Shown: positions 26,138 through 33,729 of the stretch, piece after piece
Numbering within the stretch: the stretch's first letter is position 1
Layout: each line of letters begins with the position of its first letter
Assembly (NCBI GenBank): GCA_046316025.1
Contig: JBKCXU010000061.1
Coordinates: 1-42,186 of the forward strand
From: JAJTHJ01 sp046316025
Lineage (GTDB): Bacteria > Pseudomonadota > Gammaproteobacteria > Burkholderiales > Burkholderiaceae_F
Direction: 5' to 3'
Length of the DNA: 42,186 bases
Made by a program: the position numbers and the translations under genes
Notes under the pieces: model-generated
The model's database searches: none
Told to the model about the DNA's origin: nothing
What the model saw: only the letters and a program-made list of their open reading frames with translations

Positions 26138-26896
26138 TCAGGCCCTCACCCCCGGCCCCTCTCCCGCTGACGCGGGCGAGGGGAGAAGAGAATTACCGGC
26201 ACCGGTCTCGACCGCGACGACGCGGCCGTCGTCCATCCGCGCGATGCGGTCGGCAAAGCCGAAGATGCGCGCATCGTGGGTGACCACGATCAGCGTGCGG
26301 CGCGACTCGCGCGTCATGCCGTGCAGGATGTCCATCACGTGGTGGCCGGTTTCGTGGTCGAGGGCGGAGGTCGGTTCGTCGCACACCACGAGCTGCGGCT
26401 CGTGCACCAGCGCGCGGGCGATGGCCACCCGCTGCTGCTGCCCGCCGGACAACTGTGCCGGCAGCGCGTCGACGCGGTTGGCCAGCTCCACCCGCGCCAG
26501 CATCGCGCGCGCGCGGCGCAGCGCTTCGGCCTGCGGCACGTTGCGGATCAGGAGCGGAATCGACACGTTCTCCGCCGCGGTCAGCGCTGGCATCAGGTTG
26601 AACGCCTGGAACACGAAGCCGATGTTGGCGCCGCGCCAGCGGGTGCGGTCGTTGACGGGCAGCGCGCCGGGATCGACGCCGAGCACGTCGAGCGCGCCGT
26701 CGGTCTTGTCCATGATGCCGGCCAGCACGGAGATCAGTGTCGTCTTGCCGCAGCCGGACGGACCGACCAGCATCAGCAGCTCGCCGGTGCGCACCTCGAG
26801 ATCGATGCCGCGCAGCGCGAGCACCGCCGCTTCGCCGGTGCCGAAGCGCTTGGTCAGGCCGGCGACGCGCACGGCGGCGGTGGCGGTGTCGTTCAT
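26138..26896 (-). CDS. ABC exporter ATP-binding subunit (LolD/DevA-like)
   Basis: A 252-residue ATPase of the FtsX-partner type. Walker A is LVGPSGCGKTTLISVLAG, the signature is LSGGQQQRVAIARAL, and Walker B is LVVCDEPTSALD, then IVVTHDARIF with the H-loop. It energises export by the FtsX-type permease encoded 2 bases upstream. The last ~16 residues (from about 237, NSLLPSPASAGEGPG onward) are not part of the ATPase fold. They are encoded by a palindromic repeat at 26141-26186, which supplies a new C-terminus and the stop region. Confidence 0.93.
   Translation of the reverse strand: MNDTATAAVRVAGLTKRFGTGEAAVLALRGIDLEVRTGELLMLVGPSGCGKTTLISVLAGIMDKTDGALDVLGVDPGALPVNDRTRWRGANIGFVFQAFNLMPALTAAENVSIPLLIRNVPQAEALRRARAMLARVELANRVDALPAQLSGGQQQRVAIARALVHEPQLVVCDEPTSALDHETGHHVMDILHGMTRESRRTLIVVTHDARIFGFADRIARMDDGRVVAVETGAGNSLLPSPASAGEGPGVRA
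26141..26186. repeat. Palindromic repeat forming the ATPase gene end
   Basis: Core CCCCTCTCCCGC at 26155-26166 with an imperfect inverted copy, GCGGGCGAGGGG, at 26170-26181, flanked by CCCTCACCCCCGG. It is of the common CCCTCTCCC...GGGAGAGGG type found between genes in many Proteobacteria, and lies across the 3' end of the ATPase gene. Confidence 0.75.
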
Positions 26897-26898
26897 CG

Positions 26899-28047
26899 TC
26901 AACCCTTGAACACGACGGCCGGCTCCAGCCTGAACACCTGCCGCAGCGACAGCATGGCGGCGATGGCGCTCACCGACAGGATCGCCGCGGCGGTGATCGC
27001 CGGGATCTGCCAGGGCATCGAAAACGCCAGCCCCGCGCCTTCCATTGCCTTGCCGCTCGCCGCGCCCAGACCGACGCCGATGCAGTAGCCGAGCACGGCG
27101 ACCACCATCGCCTGCAACAGCACCATGCCCGCCAGCCGCCCGTTGGTCACGCCCATCGCCTTGAGCGCGCCGTAGTGGCGCAGGTTGTCGAGCGTGAAGT
27201 TGTAGAAGGTCTGGCCGGCCACCAGCGTGCCGATCAGAAAACCCAGCGCAATGGCCATGCCGAAGTTGATGACGATGCCGGTTTCGGTGCTGATGTAATC
27301 GGCGGTGCGGGCGATGAACTCCTCGTTGGTCAGCGTCATCAGCCCGGTGCGCGCCTCCAGCGCGGCGCGCACCTTGGCGGCATCGGCGCCGGGGGCGAGC
27401 CGGATCAGCACGAAGGACAGTTGATTGCGCTCCGGCGGCACCAGCGACAGCGCGCGCGAGTAGGTGGTGTAGACCACCGGCTCCCAGAAGAAGGAGCGCC
27501 GGCCCTCGTAGCTGCCGACGATCTGCACCTCGTTGTCGTTGACGGTGAAGCGGTCGCCGACGGTCAGCGCCCGGCCGCCGCCCTGCTTCATCAGCAGCTT
27601 CTTGGGCGAGTTGATCGCGTCGATCAGCACGGCGCGGTCGTTGCGCAGGTCGCGCAGCTGGCCTTGCACCATCTCGGGCGGGCCGCCCATCAGCGTGGCG
27701 TCGTCCAGCCCCACCAGGATCAGCGTGAAGCGCGTGCCGTCGGGCAGCTTGCCGCGCGTATAGCCCTGGAACAGCGGGATCGCCCACTCCACCCCTTCGA
27801 CCCCGCGCGCCAGTTGCGCCACCGTGTCGCGCATCGGCACCGGGTCCTGCGAGAAGCGCACCTGCGGGTCCATCAGCCAGAGGTCGGCCTGCGCGGTGTC
27901 GCGGATGAAGGCGCCGGTCTGGCGGATGAAGCCCGCCAGGATCGAGGCCTGCTGCGCGATCAGCAGCGCGGCGAAGGCGATGCCGGCGATCAGGCCGAAG
28001 TACTTCAGCCGGTCGCCGGTGAGCATCTTGAGGGCGATTTGCCACAT
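26899..28047 (-). CDS. ABC exporter permease, FtsX/DevC type
   Basis: A 382-residue inner-membrane permease with four segments: one near 17-40 and three in the C-terminal FtsX domain (about 265-290, 310-335 and 350-372). Between them is a periplasmic domain of about 220 residues. DNLRHYGALKAMGVTNGRLAG is the typical coupling segment of FtsX proteins. The length is close to DevC. It is the first gene of the operon; the ATG at 28047 was preferred to longer options because MWQIALKMLTGDRLKY is the family N-terminus. Divergent transcription from tetR across an operator suggests direct repression. Confidence 0.9.
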   Translation of the reverse strand: MWQIALKMLTGDRLKYFGLIAGIAFAALLIAQQASILAGFIRQTGAFIRDTAQADLWLMDPQVRFSQDPVPMRDTVAQLARGVEGVEWAIPLFQGYTRGKLPDGTRFTLILVGLDDATLMGGPPEMVQGQLRDLRNDRAVLIDAINSPKKLLMKQGGGRALTVGDRFTVNDNEVQIVGSYEGRRSFFWEPVVYTTYSRALSLVPPERNQLSFVLIRLAPGADAAKVRAALEARTGLMTLTNEEFIARTADYISTETGIVINFGMAIALGFLIGTLVAGQTFYNFTLDNLRHYGALKAMGVTNGRLAGMVLLQAMVVAVLGYCIGVGLGAASGKAMEGAGLAFSMPWQIPAITAAAILSVSAIAAMLSLRQVFRLEPAVVFKG

Positions 28048-28123
28048 GGCGAGTCGGGAGCCGGGCGCGGGTGGTCGGGAGTCGAGTGAGAAGCCGGAAG
28101 CCACGATGCCGGGCTTGCCAACT

Positions 28124-28144
28124 AATGTAAATGTGATTTACATT
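28124..28144. promoter_or_regulatory. Palindromic operator between the export operon and tetR
   Basis: A perfect inverted repeat: AATGTAAAT at 28124-28132 and ATTTACATT at 28136-28144, spaced by GTG. A related AT-rich AATGCGAATGTAAAT motif overlaps it on the other strand (28136-28150). It is an AT-rich island in very GC-rich DNA, 27 bases before the tetR ATG, and fits a TetR-family binding site that would control both divergent units. Confidence 0.8.
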
Positions 28145-28170
28145 CGCATTAGAGCAGCAATGGAGCGACG

Positions 28171-28947
28171 ATGTCAAGCACAACGAAACGGGGCGTGGCC
28201 GGGCGGCGACGGGCGGGCCGAGGGGCGGTGGCGCGCGGCCGCTATCACCATGGCGATCTGCGGCGCGCGTTGATCGACGCGGCGCTGGCCTTGACGCTCG
28301 AGCAGGGACCGGGCACCTATACGCTCGCCGATCTGTGCCGCGCCGTGGGCGTGTCGCCGGCGGCGCCCTACCGGCACTTCGAAAGCCTCGACCAGCTGAC
28401 GGCCGAGGCGGCGCGCGAGGGCTTCGCCGAGCTAGACCGGATGACCGCGGCGAGCTTCCGCGGTGCCGACTGGCGGGCGCGCCTGGCCTCCGGCGTGGCC
28501 GACTTTCTGGGCTTCGTGCGGGCGCACCCGGCGCAGGCGGTGGTGATGTTCGACACCCGCTCGCAGACGGTGGCCGAGCCGGACTTCAACCCGCTTGCGC
28601 CGCTCGATCTGCCCGCCCCGCGTAATGCGACCGAAGCGGCGGTTTACGACTGCTGGCGCGCCGGCTACGCCAGCTTTGCGCGCTACGCGCAGGGCCTGGC
28701 GCAGGCGCTTGCCGACTCGCCGCTGGCGCCTGCGGTGGCGAACCGCCAGTGCGCGCTGAAAACGGCGCTGGCGCTGTTCACGATCATGTACGGCATCGCC
28801 GCACAGTGGCTGGACCGTGCGCTGCCCGACGACTGGCTCGACCGCGGCGGCCGCAAGGCATTCGAGAAGATCGTGCTGCCGTGGGCGCTGGGTGTGGCCC
28901 AGCAGTGCGCTGCGCCGGCCAAGTCCAGAGCCGGGAAAAGGTCGTAG
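28171..28947 (+). CDS. TetR family transcriptional regulator of the export operon
   Basis: A 258-residue regulator. A basic N-terminal arm (about 1-22) precedes YHHGDLRRALIDAALAL, and the recognition region is YTLADLCRAVGVSPAAPYRHFES. The C-terminal part resembles the TetR_C WHG-type ligand domain (TEAAVYDCWRAGYASFARYAQGLAQAL). It is divergent from the exporter with the palindrome between them, so it is probably an autoregulating repressor of the pump, released by an unknown ligand. GGAG precedes the ATG. The stop codon TAG lies inside the 96-bp repeat that begins at 28943. Confidence 0.9.
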   Translation: MSSTTKRGVAGRRRAGRGAVARGRYHHGDLRRALIDAALALTLEQGPGTYTLADLCRAVGVSPAAPYRHFESLDQLTAEAAREGFAELDRMTAASFRGADWRARLASGVADFLGFVRAHPAQAVVMFDTRSQTVAEPDFNPLAPLDLPAPRNATEAAVYDCWRAGYASFARYAQGLAQALADSPLAPAVANRQCALKTALALFTIMYGIAAQWLDRALPDDWLDRGGRKAFEKIVLPWALGVAQQCAAPAKSRAGKRS

Positions 28948-29038
28948 CCCGGATGCAGGCGCGCAAGCGTCGGAGTCCGGGGTGACTGCCGCGACGCCGC
29001 ACCGGCCCCGGATTGCGCTTCGCTTCATCCGGGCTACG
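28943..29038. repeat. 96-bp palindromic repeat, copy 2, between convergent genes
   Basis: Perfect 12-base inverted ends: CGTAGCCCGGAT at 28943-28954 and ATCCGGGCTACG at 29027-29038. It has the same length as copy 1 and is homologous to it in reverse. It supplies the tetR stop codon and sits 11 bases from the acyl-CoA dehydrogenase stop, so it may act as a two-way terminator. Confidence 0.9.
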
Positions 29039-29049
29039 TAGCTTTCCCC

Positions 29050-30180
29050 TCAGGGCAGGTCGCGCGCGATCAGCATCTTCTGCACGTCGCTGGTGCCTTC
29101 GTAGATCTGGCACACGCGCACGTCGCGGTAGATGCGCTCGACCGGAAAGTCCGCCACGTAGCCATAGCCGCCGTGGATCTGGATCGCATCGGAACACACC
29201 CGCTCGGCCATCTCGCTGGCGTAGAGCTTGGCCATGCAGGCCTGGGTCAGGCACGGCTCGCCCGCATCTTTCAGCGCGGCGGCGTGCCAGACCAACTGGC
29301 GCGCCGCTTCGATCCGGGTCGCCATCTCCGCCAGCTTGAAGGCGACGGCCTGATGCTCGATCAACGCCTTGCCGAAGGCGCTGCGCTCGTGCGCGTACTT
29401 GCGCGCGGCCTCGTAGGCGGCGCGCGCCATGCCGACCGACTGTGCGGCGATGCCGATGCGGCCGGCCTCCAGACTGGACAAGGCGATCTTGTAGCCCGCG
29501 CCTGCTTCGCCGATGCGGTAGGCATCGGGCACGCGCACGCGCTCAAAGAGGATTTGCGCGGTGTCCGACGAGTGCTGCCCCATCTTCTCTTCGAGCCGCG
29601 CGACCGTGTAGCCCGGTGTGGCGGTCGGCACGATGAAGGCGGAAATCCCGCGCTTGCCGGCCGCCTTGTCGGTGACGGCGAAGACGATCGCCACGTCCGC
29701 ATGCTGGCCGCTGGTTATGAACTGCTTCACACCGTCGATTACCCACCCATCGCCGTCGCGCACGGCGCGCGTGCGCAGGTCGGCGGCGTCCGACCCGGCA
29801 TGCGGCTCGGTCAGGCAAAAGCAGCCGAGCATCGCGCCGGAGGCCAGGGGCTTTAGCCATTGTTCCTTCTGCGCCTCCGAGCCATAGCGCAGCAGGATCG
29901 CGCACACCGGCGAGTTGTTGACGCTGACCACCGTGGACGTGCCGCCATCACCGGCGGCGATTTCTTCCAGCGCCACCGCGACCGCCATGTAGTCCATGCC
30001 GGCGCCGCCCCATTGCTCCGGCACCGCGATGCCAAAGCAGCCGAGCGCGGCCAGCTCACGCAACGGCTCGCGCGGGAAGCTGTGGTCGCGGTCCCAGGCC
30101 GCGGCAAAAGGCGCCAGCCGGGTGGCGGCAAACTCGCGCAGCGTGTCGCGCAGCAGGCGGTGTTCTTCGGAGAGCAGCAT
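29050..30180 (-). CDS. Acyl-CoA dehydrogenase (short-chain type)
   Basis: A 376-residue FAD enzyme that forms 2-enoyl-CoA from a short or branched acyl-CoA and passes electrons to ETF. The family signatures are CFCLTEPHAGSDAADLRTRA and QIHGGYGYVADFPVERIYRD, with the catalytic Glu in QIYEGTSDVQ, the position used by short-chain enzymes. This separates it from the isovaleryl-CoA dehydrogenase in the window, whose Glu is placed elsewhere. Butyryl-CoA, isobutyryl-CoA or 2-methylbutyryl-CoA are the likely substrates. It is the last gene of the minus-strand run that includes the thiolase and aceK. Confidence 0.92.
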   Translation of the reverse strand: MLLSEEHRLLRDTLREFAATRLAPFAAAWDRDHSFPREPLRELAALGCFGIAVPEQWGGAGMDYMAVAVALEEIAAGDGGTSTVVSVNNSPVCAILLRYGSEAQKEQWLKPLASGAMLGCFCLTEPHAGSDAADLRTRAVRDGDGWVIDGVKQFITSGQHADVAIVFAVTDKAAGKRGISAFIVPTATPGYTVARLEEKMGQHSSDTAQILFERVRVPDAYRIGEAGAGYKIALSSLEAGRIGIAAQSVGMARAAYEAARKYAHERSAFGKALIEHQAVAFKLAEMATRIEAARQLVWHAAALKDAGEPCLTQACMAKLYASEMAERVCSDAIQIHGGYGYVADFPVERIYRDVRVCQIYEGTSDVQKMLIARDLP

Positions 30181-30197
30181 GGCGGGAGAGCGGCGCG

Positions 30198-30626
30198 CTA
30201 CTGGCGCCCGCGCAGGATCAGGGTGCCGACGATAAAGCCGGCGGCCAGCGCGCCGATCAGCAGCGGCCCGCCGCCCAGGATGCCGGAGACGACGAGACTG
30301 CTGGACAGGCAGGCGGCGTAGTTCTGCGGGAAGCACCACACCACGGTGGCCAGGGCGGAGAAGGCAAACCAAGTCAGCAGCGCCACCAACAGCGCCCGCG
30401 ACAGCGACTGGCCCATCGTCGTCACCCGCGTCGCGGCGCCCTGATAGACGATCAGCGCGAAGAGCATGGCAAACAACCCGGGCACGGCGATCATCAGCCA
30501 GCGCGGCACGCCGGCCTCGGCGCCGAAGTTGCCGAGGAGAAATCCGAGCGCCGCGGCGGCAAGCAGCCCGCACGCGCCGAACACGCCGGCGGCGACTACG
30601 GGCACGAGGGCGGCGGGCAAAGGCAC
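30198..30626 (-). CDS. Small integral membrane protein of unknown function
   Basis: A 142-residue hydrophobic protein with about four membrane segments (6-29, 37-57, 74-94 and 108-135 roughly), ending in a short basic tail LILRGRQ. I do not recognise a family. The start is uncertain: GTG at 30626 lies 5 bases after the ridA stop and gives a protein that begins directly with the first segment; other GTG/TTG codons follow closely. It sits between ridA and the acyl-CoA dehydrogenase in a tightly packed run. Confidence 0.6.
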   Translation of the reverse strand: MPLPAALVPVVAAGVFGACGLLAAAALGFLLGNFGAEAGVPRWLMIAVPGLFAMLFALIVYQGAATRVTTMGQSLSRALLVALLTWFAFSALATVVWCFPQNYAACLSSSLVVSGILGGGPLLIGALAAGFIVGTLILRGRQ

Positions 30627-30631
30627 GGGAC

Positions 30632-31027
30632 TCAGGCGGCAGGGCGGCGCGCGGTGACTTCGATCTCGAGCTTCATGCGCGCATCGACCAGGCCGCAGAC
30701 GATGGCTGTCGCTGCCGGCCGCGCGCGGGCGAAGTATTGCCCGAAGAGCGGCGCCAGCGGAGCGAAGAGACTCGCGTCGATCAGGTAGTAGCGCACCCGC
30801 ACCACGTCGTCCAACGTGCAGCCGGCCTGCGCCAGCGCGGCGGCGACGTTGGCGAAGCACTGGTGGCACTGCGCGACCGGGTCGGGATCGATGGTCATCG
30901 TTGTGTAGTCGAAGCCGGTGGTACCGGCCACGTGCACGTACTCGCCGTCGTCCACCGCGCGGCTGTAGCCGGCCAAGGCTTCGAAGCTGGAGCCGGAGGA
31001 GATCAGCCGTCTATTGCTGCTCACCAC
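30632..31027 (-). CDS. RidA family protein
   Basis: A 131-residue RidA/YjgF/UK114 protein, probably a cytoplasmic trimer that hydrolyses reactive enamine/imine intermediates. The strand VHVAGTTGFDYTTM and the conserved Arg/Glu set in VDARMKLEIEVTARR fit the family. The start is GTG at 31027 or the next GTG at 31024, both just after AAGGAG, within the end of the SDR gene whose stop overlaps it. Confidence 0.88.
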   Translation of the reverse strand: MVSSNRRLISSGSSFEALAGYSRAVDDGEYVHVAGTTGFDYTTMTIDPDPVAQCHQCFANVAAALAQAGCTLDDVVRVRYYLIDASLFAPLAPLFGQYFARARPAATAIVCGLVDARMKLEIEVTARRPAA

Positions 31028-31686
31028 GGCAGCTCCTTGCCGGCGTAGTTGAAGAACTTGCCGCTGTCGGCGGTGGTCGCGCCGGCAATCACCCGCCGCA
31101 GGCCGGCGACGCTGGTGGCGACATCGAGCGTGGCGTCGGCGCCGCCCATGTCCGTGCGCACCCAGCCGGGGTGCAGCAACAGCAGTGTGCAGCGCCGCTC
31201 GCGCGCCGCCGAATGGACGGCCATGTTCAGCGCCGCCTTGCTCGCGCGGTAGACCCAGCCGTAACTGCTGGCGGCGTCGGCGATGCTGCCCATCTGGCTG
31301 GTGACGAACGCCAGCGTGCCGCCGGTCGCTTCCATCTGCGGCGCCAGCGCGGCCAGCGCGTGCATCGCGCCGAAGACGTTGGCTTGCATCACCGCGTCGA
31401 ACTCTTCGCGGCTCGGCGGCTCGGCGCTGCCGCTGCGCGACCCGAAGACGCCGGCGTTGTAGATCGCCAGATCGAGCCGCTCGCCGGCGAGCGCGGCGGC
31501 CAGCGCCGGCCAGTCCGCGGCGGCTGCCGCCTCCAGCCGATGCGCCTGCGCGCCCTGTGCGCGCAGCGCCTGCAAGCCCGCGTCCCCGCGCGCAGTGGCG
31601 TGCACGCGCCAGCCGTCGGCCGCGTACTGGCGCACGAACTCCAGACCGATGCCGCGCGAGGCGCCGAGGATCAGTGCGTTAGGCAT
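31021..31686 (-). CDS. Short-chain dehydrogenase/reductase (C-factor/CsgA-like)
   Basis: A 221-residue classical SDR. Cofactor motif LILGASRGIGLEFVRQY, then IYNAGVFG, catalytic Ser in FVTSQMGS and Tyr-x3-Lys in YRASKAALN, followed by HPGWVRTDMGG. The compact size and HPGWVRTDMGG motif match the C-factor-like SDR branch. Substrate unknown; oxidation or reduction with NAD(P)H is the family role. It lies between the cupin and ridA genes and overlaps ridA. Confidence 0.9.
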   Translation of the reverse strand: MPNALILGASRGIGLEFVRQYAADGWRVHATARGDAGLQALRAQGAQAHRLEAAAAADWPALAAALAGERLDLAIYNAGVFGSRSGSAEPPSREEFDAVMQANVFGAMHALAALAPQMEATGGTLAFVTSQMGSIADAASSYGWVYRASKAALNMAVHSAARERRCTLLLLHPGWVRTDMGGADATLDVATSVAGLRRVIAGATTADSGKFFNYAGKELPW

Positions 31687-31698
31687 ACGCGCAAACCC

Positions 31699-32073
31699 TC
31701 AAACGCCTTGCAGCGTGTCGCGCGTACGGTCGTCGCGCACGTTGCCGGTGTTGCGCGTGGACGCCGGCTCGAACAGCATCACCTCGACCTCGCGCTCCGC
31801 ATACGGGCAGTGCTCGGTGCCGCGCGGCACGATAATGAATTCGCCGGCCCGCACCCGCTCGACGCGCTCCAAGCCACCTTCGCGCAGGCGCATGTCGAAC
31901 TCGCCGCGCACGACAAAGAAGAGTTCGTCCTCCTGCGCGTGGTGATGCCAGGTGAAGGATCCCTGGAACTTCACCAGCCGCACTTGCTGACCGTTCAACT
32001 CACCGGCGAGCCGCGCGTTCCAGTGATCTGCGAACTGTGCGAACTTCTCGGCCAGATTGACGGAGCGGATCAT
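31699..32073 (-). CDS. Cupin domain protein
   Basis: A 124-residue single-domain cupin. Metal-binding motif 1 is SFTWHHHAQEDELFFVVRGEFDM and motif 2 is IIVPRGTEHCPYAEREVEVML. The histidines and Glu would bind one divalent metal. Such small cupins may be isomerases, dioxygenases or sensors; nothing decides here. The ATG overlaps the thiolase stop (ATGA), so it is co-translated with the thiolase. Confidence 0.9.
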   Translation of the reverse strand: MIRSVNLAEKFAQFADHWNARLAGELNGQQVRLVKFQGSFTWHHHAQEDELFFVVRGEFDMRLREGGLERVERVRAGEFIIVPRGTEHCPYAEREVEVMLFEPASTRNTGNVRDDRTRDTLQGV

Positions 32074-33254
32074 CGGCACATCTCCAGCGCCAGCGCCGTG
32101 GCCTCGCCGCCGCCGATGCACAGTGCCGCGATCCCCTTTCTGCCGCCGGTCTTGCGCAACGCGCCCAGCAGGGTGACCACGATGCGCGCGCCGGAGGCGC
32201 CGATCGGGTGGCCGAGTGCGCAGGCGCCGCCGTGGATGTTGACCTTGTCGTGCGGCAGCTTGTGCTCGGCCATCGCTGCCATGGTGACTGCGGCAAAGGC
32301 TTCGTTGACTTCCCACAGGTCCACGTCGCCCGCGGCCCAGCCGGTTTTGGCGAGCACTTTGTCGATAGCGCCGACCGGCGCGGTGGTGAACCACTCCGGC
32401 GCTTGCGCGTGCACGCTGTGCGCACGGACGCGGGCAATCGGCGTGCAGCCCAGCTTGGCGGCGGTGGATTCGCGCATCAGCACCAGCGCGGCGGCGCCGT
32501 CGGAGATCGAGCTCGCATTGGCGGCGGTGATCGTGCCGTCTTTCTTGAACGCGGGCTTCAGCCCCGGAATCTTGTCGAGCTTGGCCTTGAACGGCTGCTC
32601 GTCGCGGTCGATGGAGATCTCGCCGCCCTTGCCCGCCACCTTCACCGGCGCAATCTCCCAGGCAAAGCTGCCGTCGCTGTTGGCGGCCATCGCGCGCTGG
32701 GTGGAGGCGATGGCAAAGGCGTCCTGCGCCTCGCGCGTGAACGCGTACTTGGTCACGCACTGCTCGGCAAAAACGCCCATCGCCTTGCCGCGGTCGTAGG
32801 CGTCTTCCAGGCCGTCGAGCGCCATGTGGTCATAAGCGGTCACCGCGCCGTAGCGGTAGCCCTTGCGCGCATTGACCAGCAGATGCGGCGCATTGGTCAT
32901 GCTCTCCATGCCGCCGGCAACGACGACATTGGCGCTGCCGGCCGCGAGCATGTCGTGCGCGAACATCATCGCGCGCATGCCGGAGCCGCACATCTTCGAC
33001 AGCGTCACCGCACCGGCCGACTGCGGCAGCCCGGCGGCGAGCACCGCCTGCCGCGCCGGCGCCTGGCCCTGGCCGGCCATCAGACAGCAGCCCATCAATA
33101 CTTCGTCGATGGCCTCGCCCTCGACCCCGGCGCGCTCGACCGCGGCCTTGATGGCCGTGGCGCCGAGTTGCCAGGCTTGCAGTGAAGCGAAGTCGCCGAG
33201 CAGTCCGCCAATGGGCGTGCGGGCAGCGGAGACGATGACTATGGATTCGGACAT
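32070..33254 (-). CDS. Acetyl-CoA C-acyltransferase (thiolase)
   Basis: A 394-residue thiolase. The acyl-binding Cys is in TLSKMCGSGMRAMM (near 90), His in NIHGGACALGHPIGASGAR and the second Cys in AALCIGGGEATALALE. The best guess is acetoacetyl-CoA cleavage, the final step from leucine and ketone bodies, given the nearby liu genes; 3-ketoacyl-CoA thiolase of fatty-acid or branched-chain oxidation is also possible. The ATG at 33254 follows GGAG. The gene lies just downstream of a DUF559 gene and a palindromic repeat. Confidence 0.93.
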   Translation of the reverse strand: MSESIVIVSAARTPIGGLLGDFASLQAWQLGATAIKAAVERAGVEGEAIDEVLMGCCLMAGQGQAPARQAVLAAGLPQSAGAVTLSKMCGSGMRAMMFAHDMLAAGSANVVVAGGMESMTNAPHLLVNARKGYRYGAVTAYDHMALDGLEDAYDRGKAMGVFAEQCVTKYAFTREAQDAFAIASTQRAMAANSDGSFAWEIAPVKVAGKGGEISIDRDEQPFKAKLDKIPGLKPAFKKDGTITAANASSISDGAAALVLMRESTAAKLGCTPIARVRAHSVHAQAPEWFTTAPVGAIDKVLAKTGWAAGDVDLWEVNEAFAAVTMAAMAEHKLPHDKVNIHGGACALGHPIGASGARIVVTLLGALRKTGGRKGIAALCIGGGEATALALEMCR

Positions 33255-33273
33255 GATGGTTGCTCCTACTCAG

Positions 33274-33654
33274 TTACTCCCTCCCCTGCGAAGCGGGGGA
33301 GGGCTGGGGTGGGGGCGCTGGGCGCAGAGCGCTGGCGATAACTTCCAGCACAGCATCCAATTCGCTCAAGATTTGATTGTTCCAGAAACGCAGTACACGC
33401 CAGCCTTGTGACGTCAAGAACTCATCGCGATGCCGGTCTATGTCCGGCTCGTTGTGCTGCCCACCATCGACTTCGATGACGAGCTTCGCTTCGATGCAGG
33501 CGAAGTCGGCGATGTACGGGCCGACGGGATGTTGGCGGCGGAAACGATGGCCGTGCAGTTGCTTGTGTCGCAATGCGTACCAGAGCTTTTGCTCCGCGTC
33601 CGTCATTGCGCTTCGTAGGCGGCGCGCTTGTGAACGCTTCTGCCCTTCACGCAT
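33274..33654 (-). CDS. DUF559 endonuclease-like protein, bracketed by palindromic repeats
   Basis: A 126-residue Vsr-like PD-(D/E)xK protein: ARRLRSAMTDAEQKLWYALRHKQL, FRRQHPVGPYIADFACIEAKLVIEVDGGQH (Asp in DFAC, Glu in EAKLVIEVDGG), and GWRVLRFWNNQIL. DUF559 proteins are found in many bacteria and their role is not established; the fold suggests DNA cleavage. Residues 111-126 (PPPQPSPASQGRE end) are encoded by a palindromic repeat, and another copy of that repeat family lies 15 bases before the start codon. It stands between aceK and the thiolase, genes to which it has no evident tie, so it looks like a mobile or captured gene. Confidence 0.88.
   Translation of the reverse strand: MREGQKRSQARRLRSAMTDAEQKLWYALRHKQLHGHRFRRQHPVGPYIADFACIEAKLVIEVDGGQHNEPDIDRHRDEFLTSQGWRVLRFWNNQILSELDAVLEVIASALRPAPPPQPSPASQGRE
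33283..33321. repeat. Palindromic repeat at the 3' end of the DUF559 gene
   Basis: Core CCCTCCCCTGC with inverted GCGGGGGAGGG, joined to the tail GGGGTGGGGGCG. The same core and tail occur at 33670-33722, and the core at 36238-36279. It encodes the DUF559 C-terminal tail. Confidence 0.85.
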
Positions 33655-33669
33655 CGGTGTCAGCGCACC

Positions 33670-33722
33670 GCCCCCACCCCAACCCTCCCCCGCAGGCGGG
33701 GGAGGGCGGGGTTGGGGGCGAG
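33670..33722. repeat. Full palindromic repeat upstream of the DUF559 gene
   Basis: A two-sided copy: CGCCCCCACCCCAA, core CCCTCCCCCGC-AGG-CGGGGGAGGG, then CGGGGTTGGGGGCG, so that both arms of about 25 bases pair. It lies between the aceK stop and the DUF559 start. Together with the copy at 33283-33321 it brackets the nuclease gene. Confidence 0.9.
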
Positions 33723-33729
33723 CGCCGCC

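Noticed and set aside
25080..26909. A 609-residue frame on the plus strand across the fusion protein and ATPase genes
   Set aside because: Antisense to two well-supported genes with Walker and HlyD motifs.
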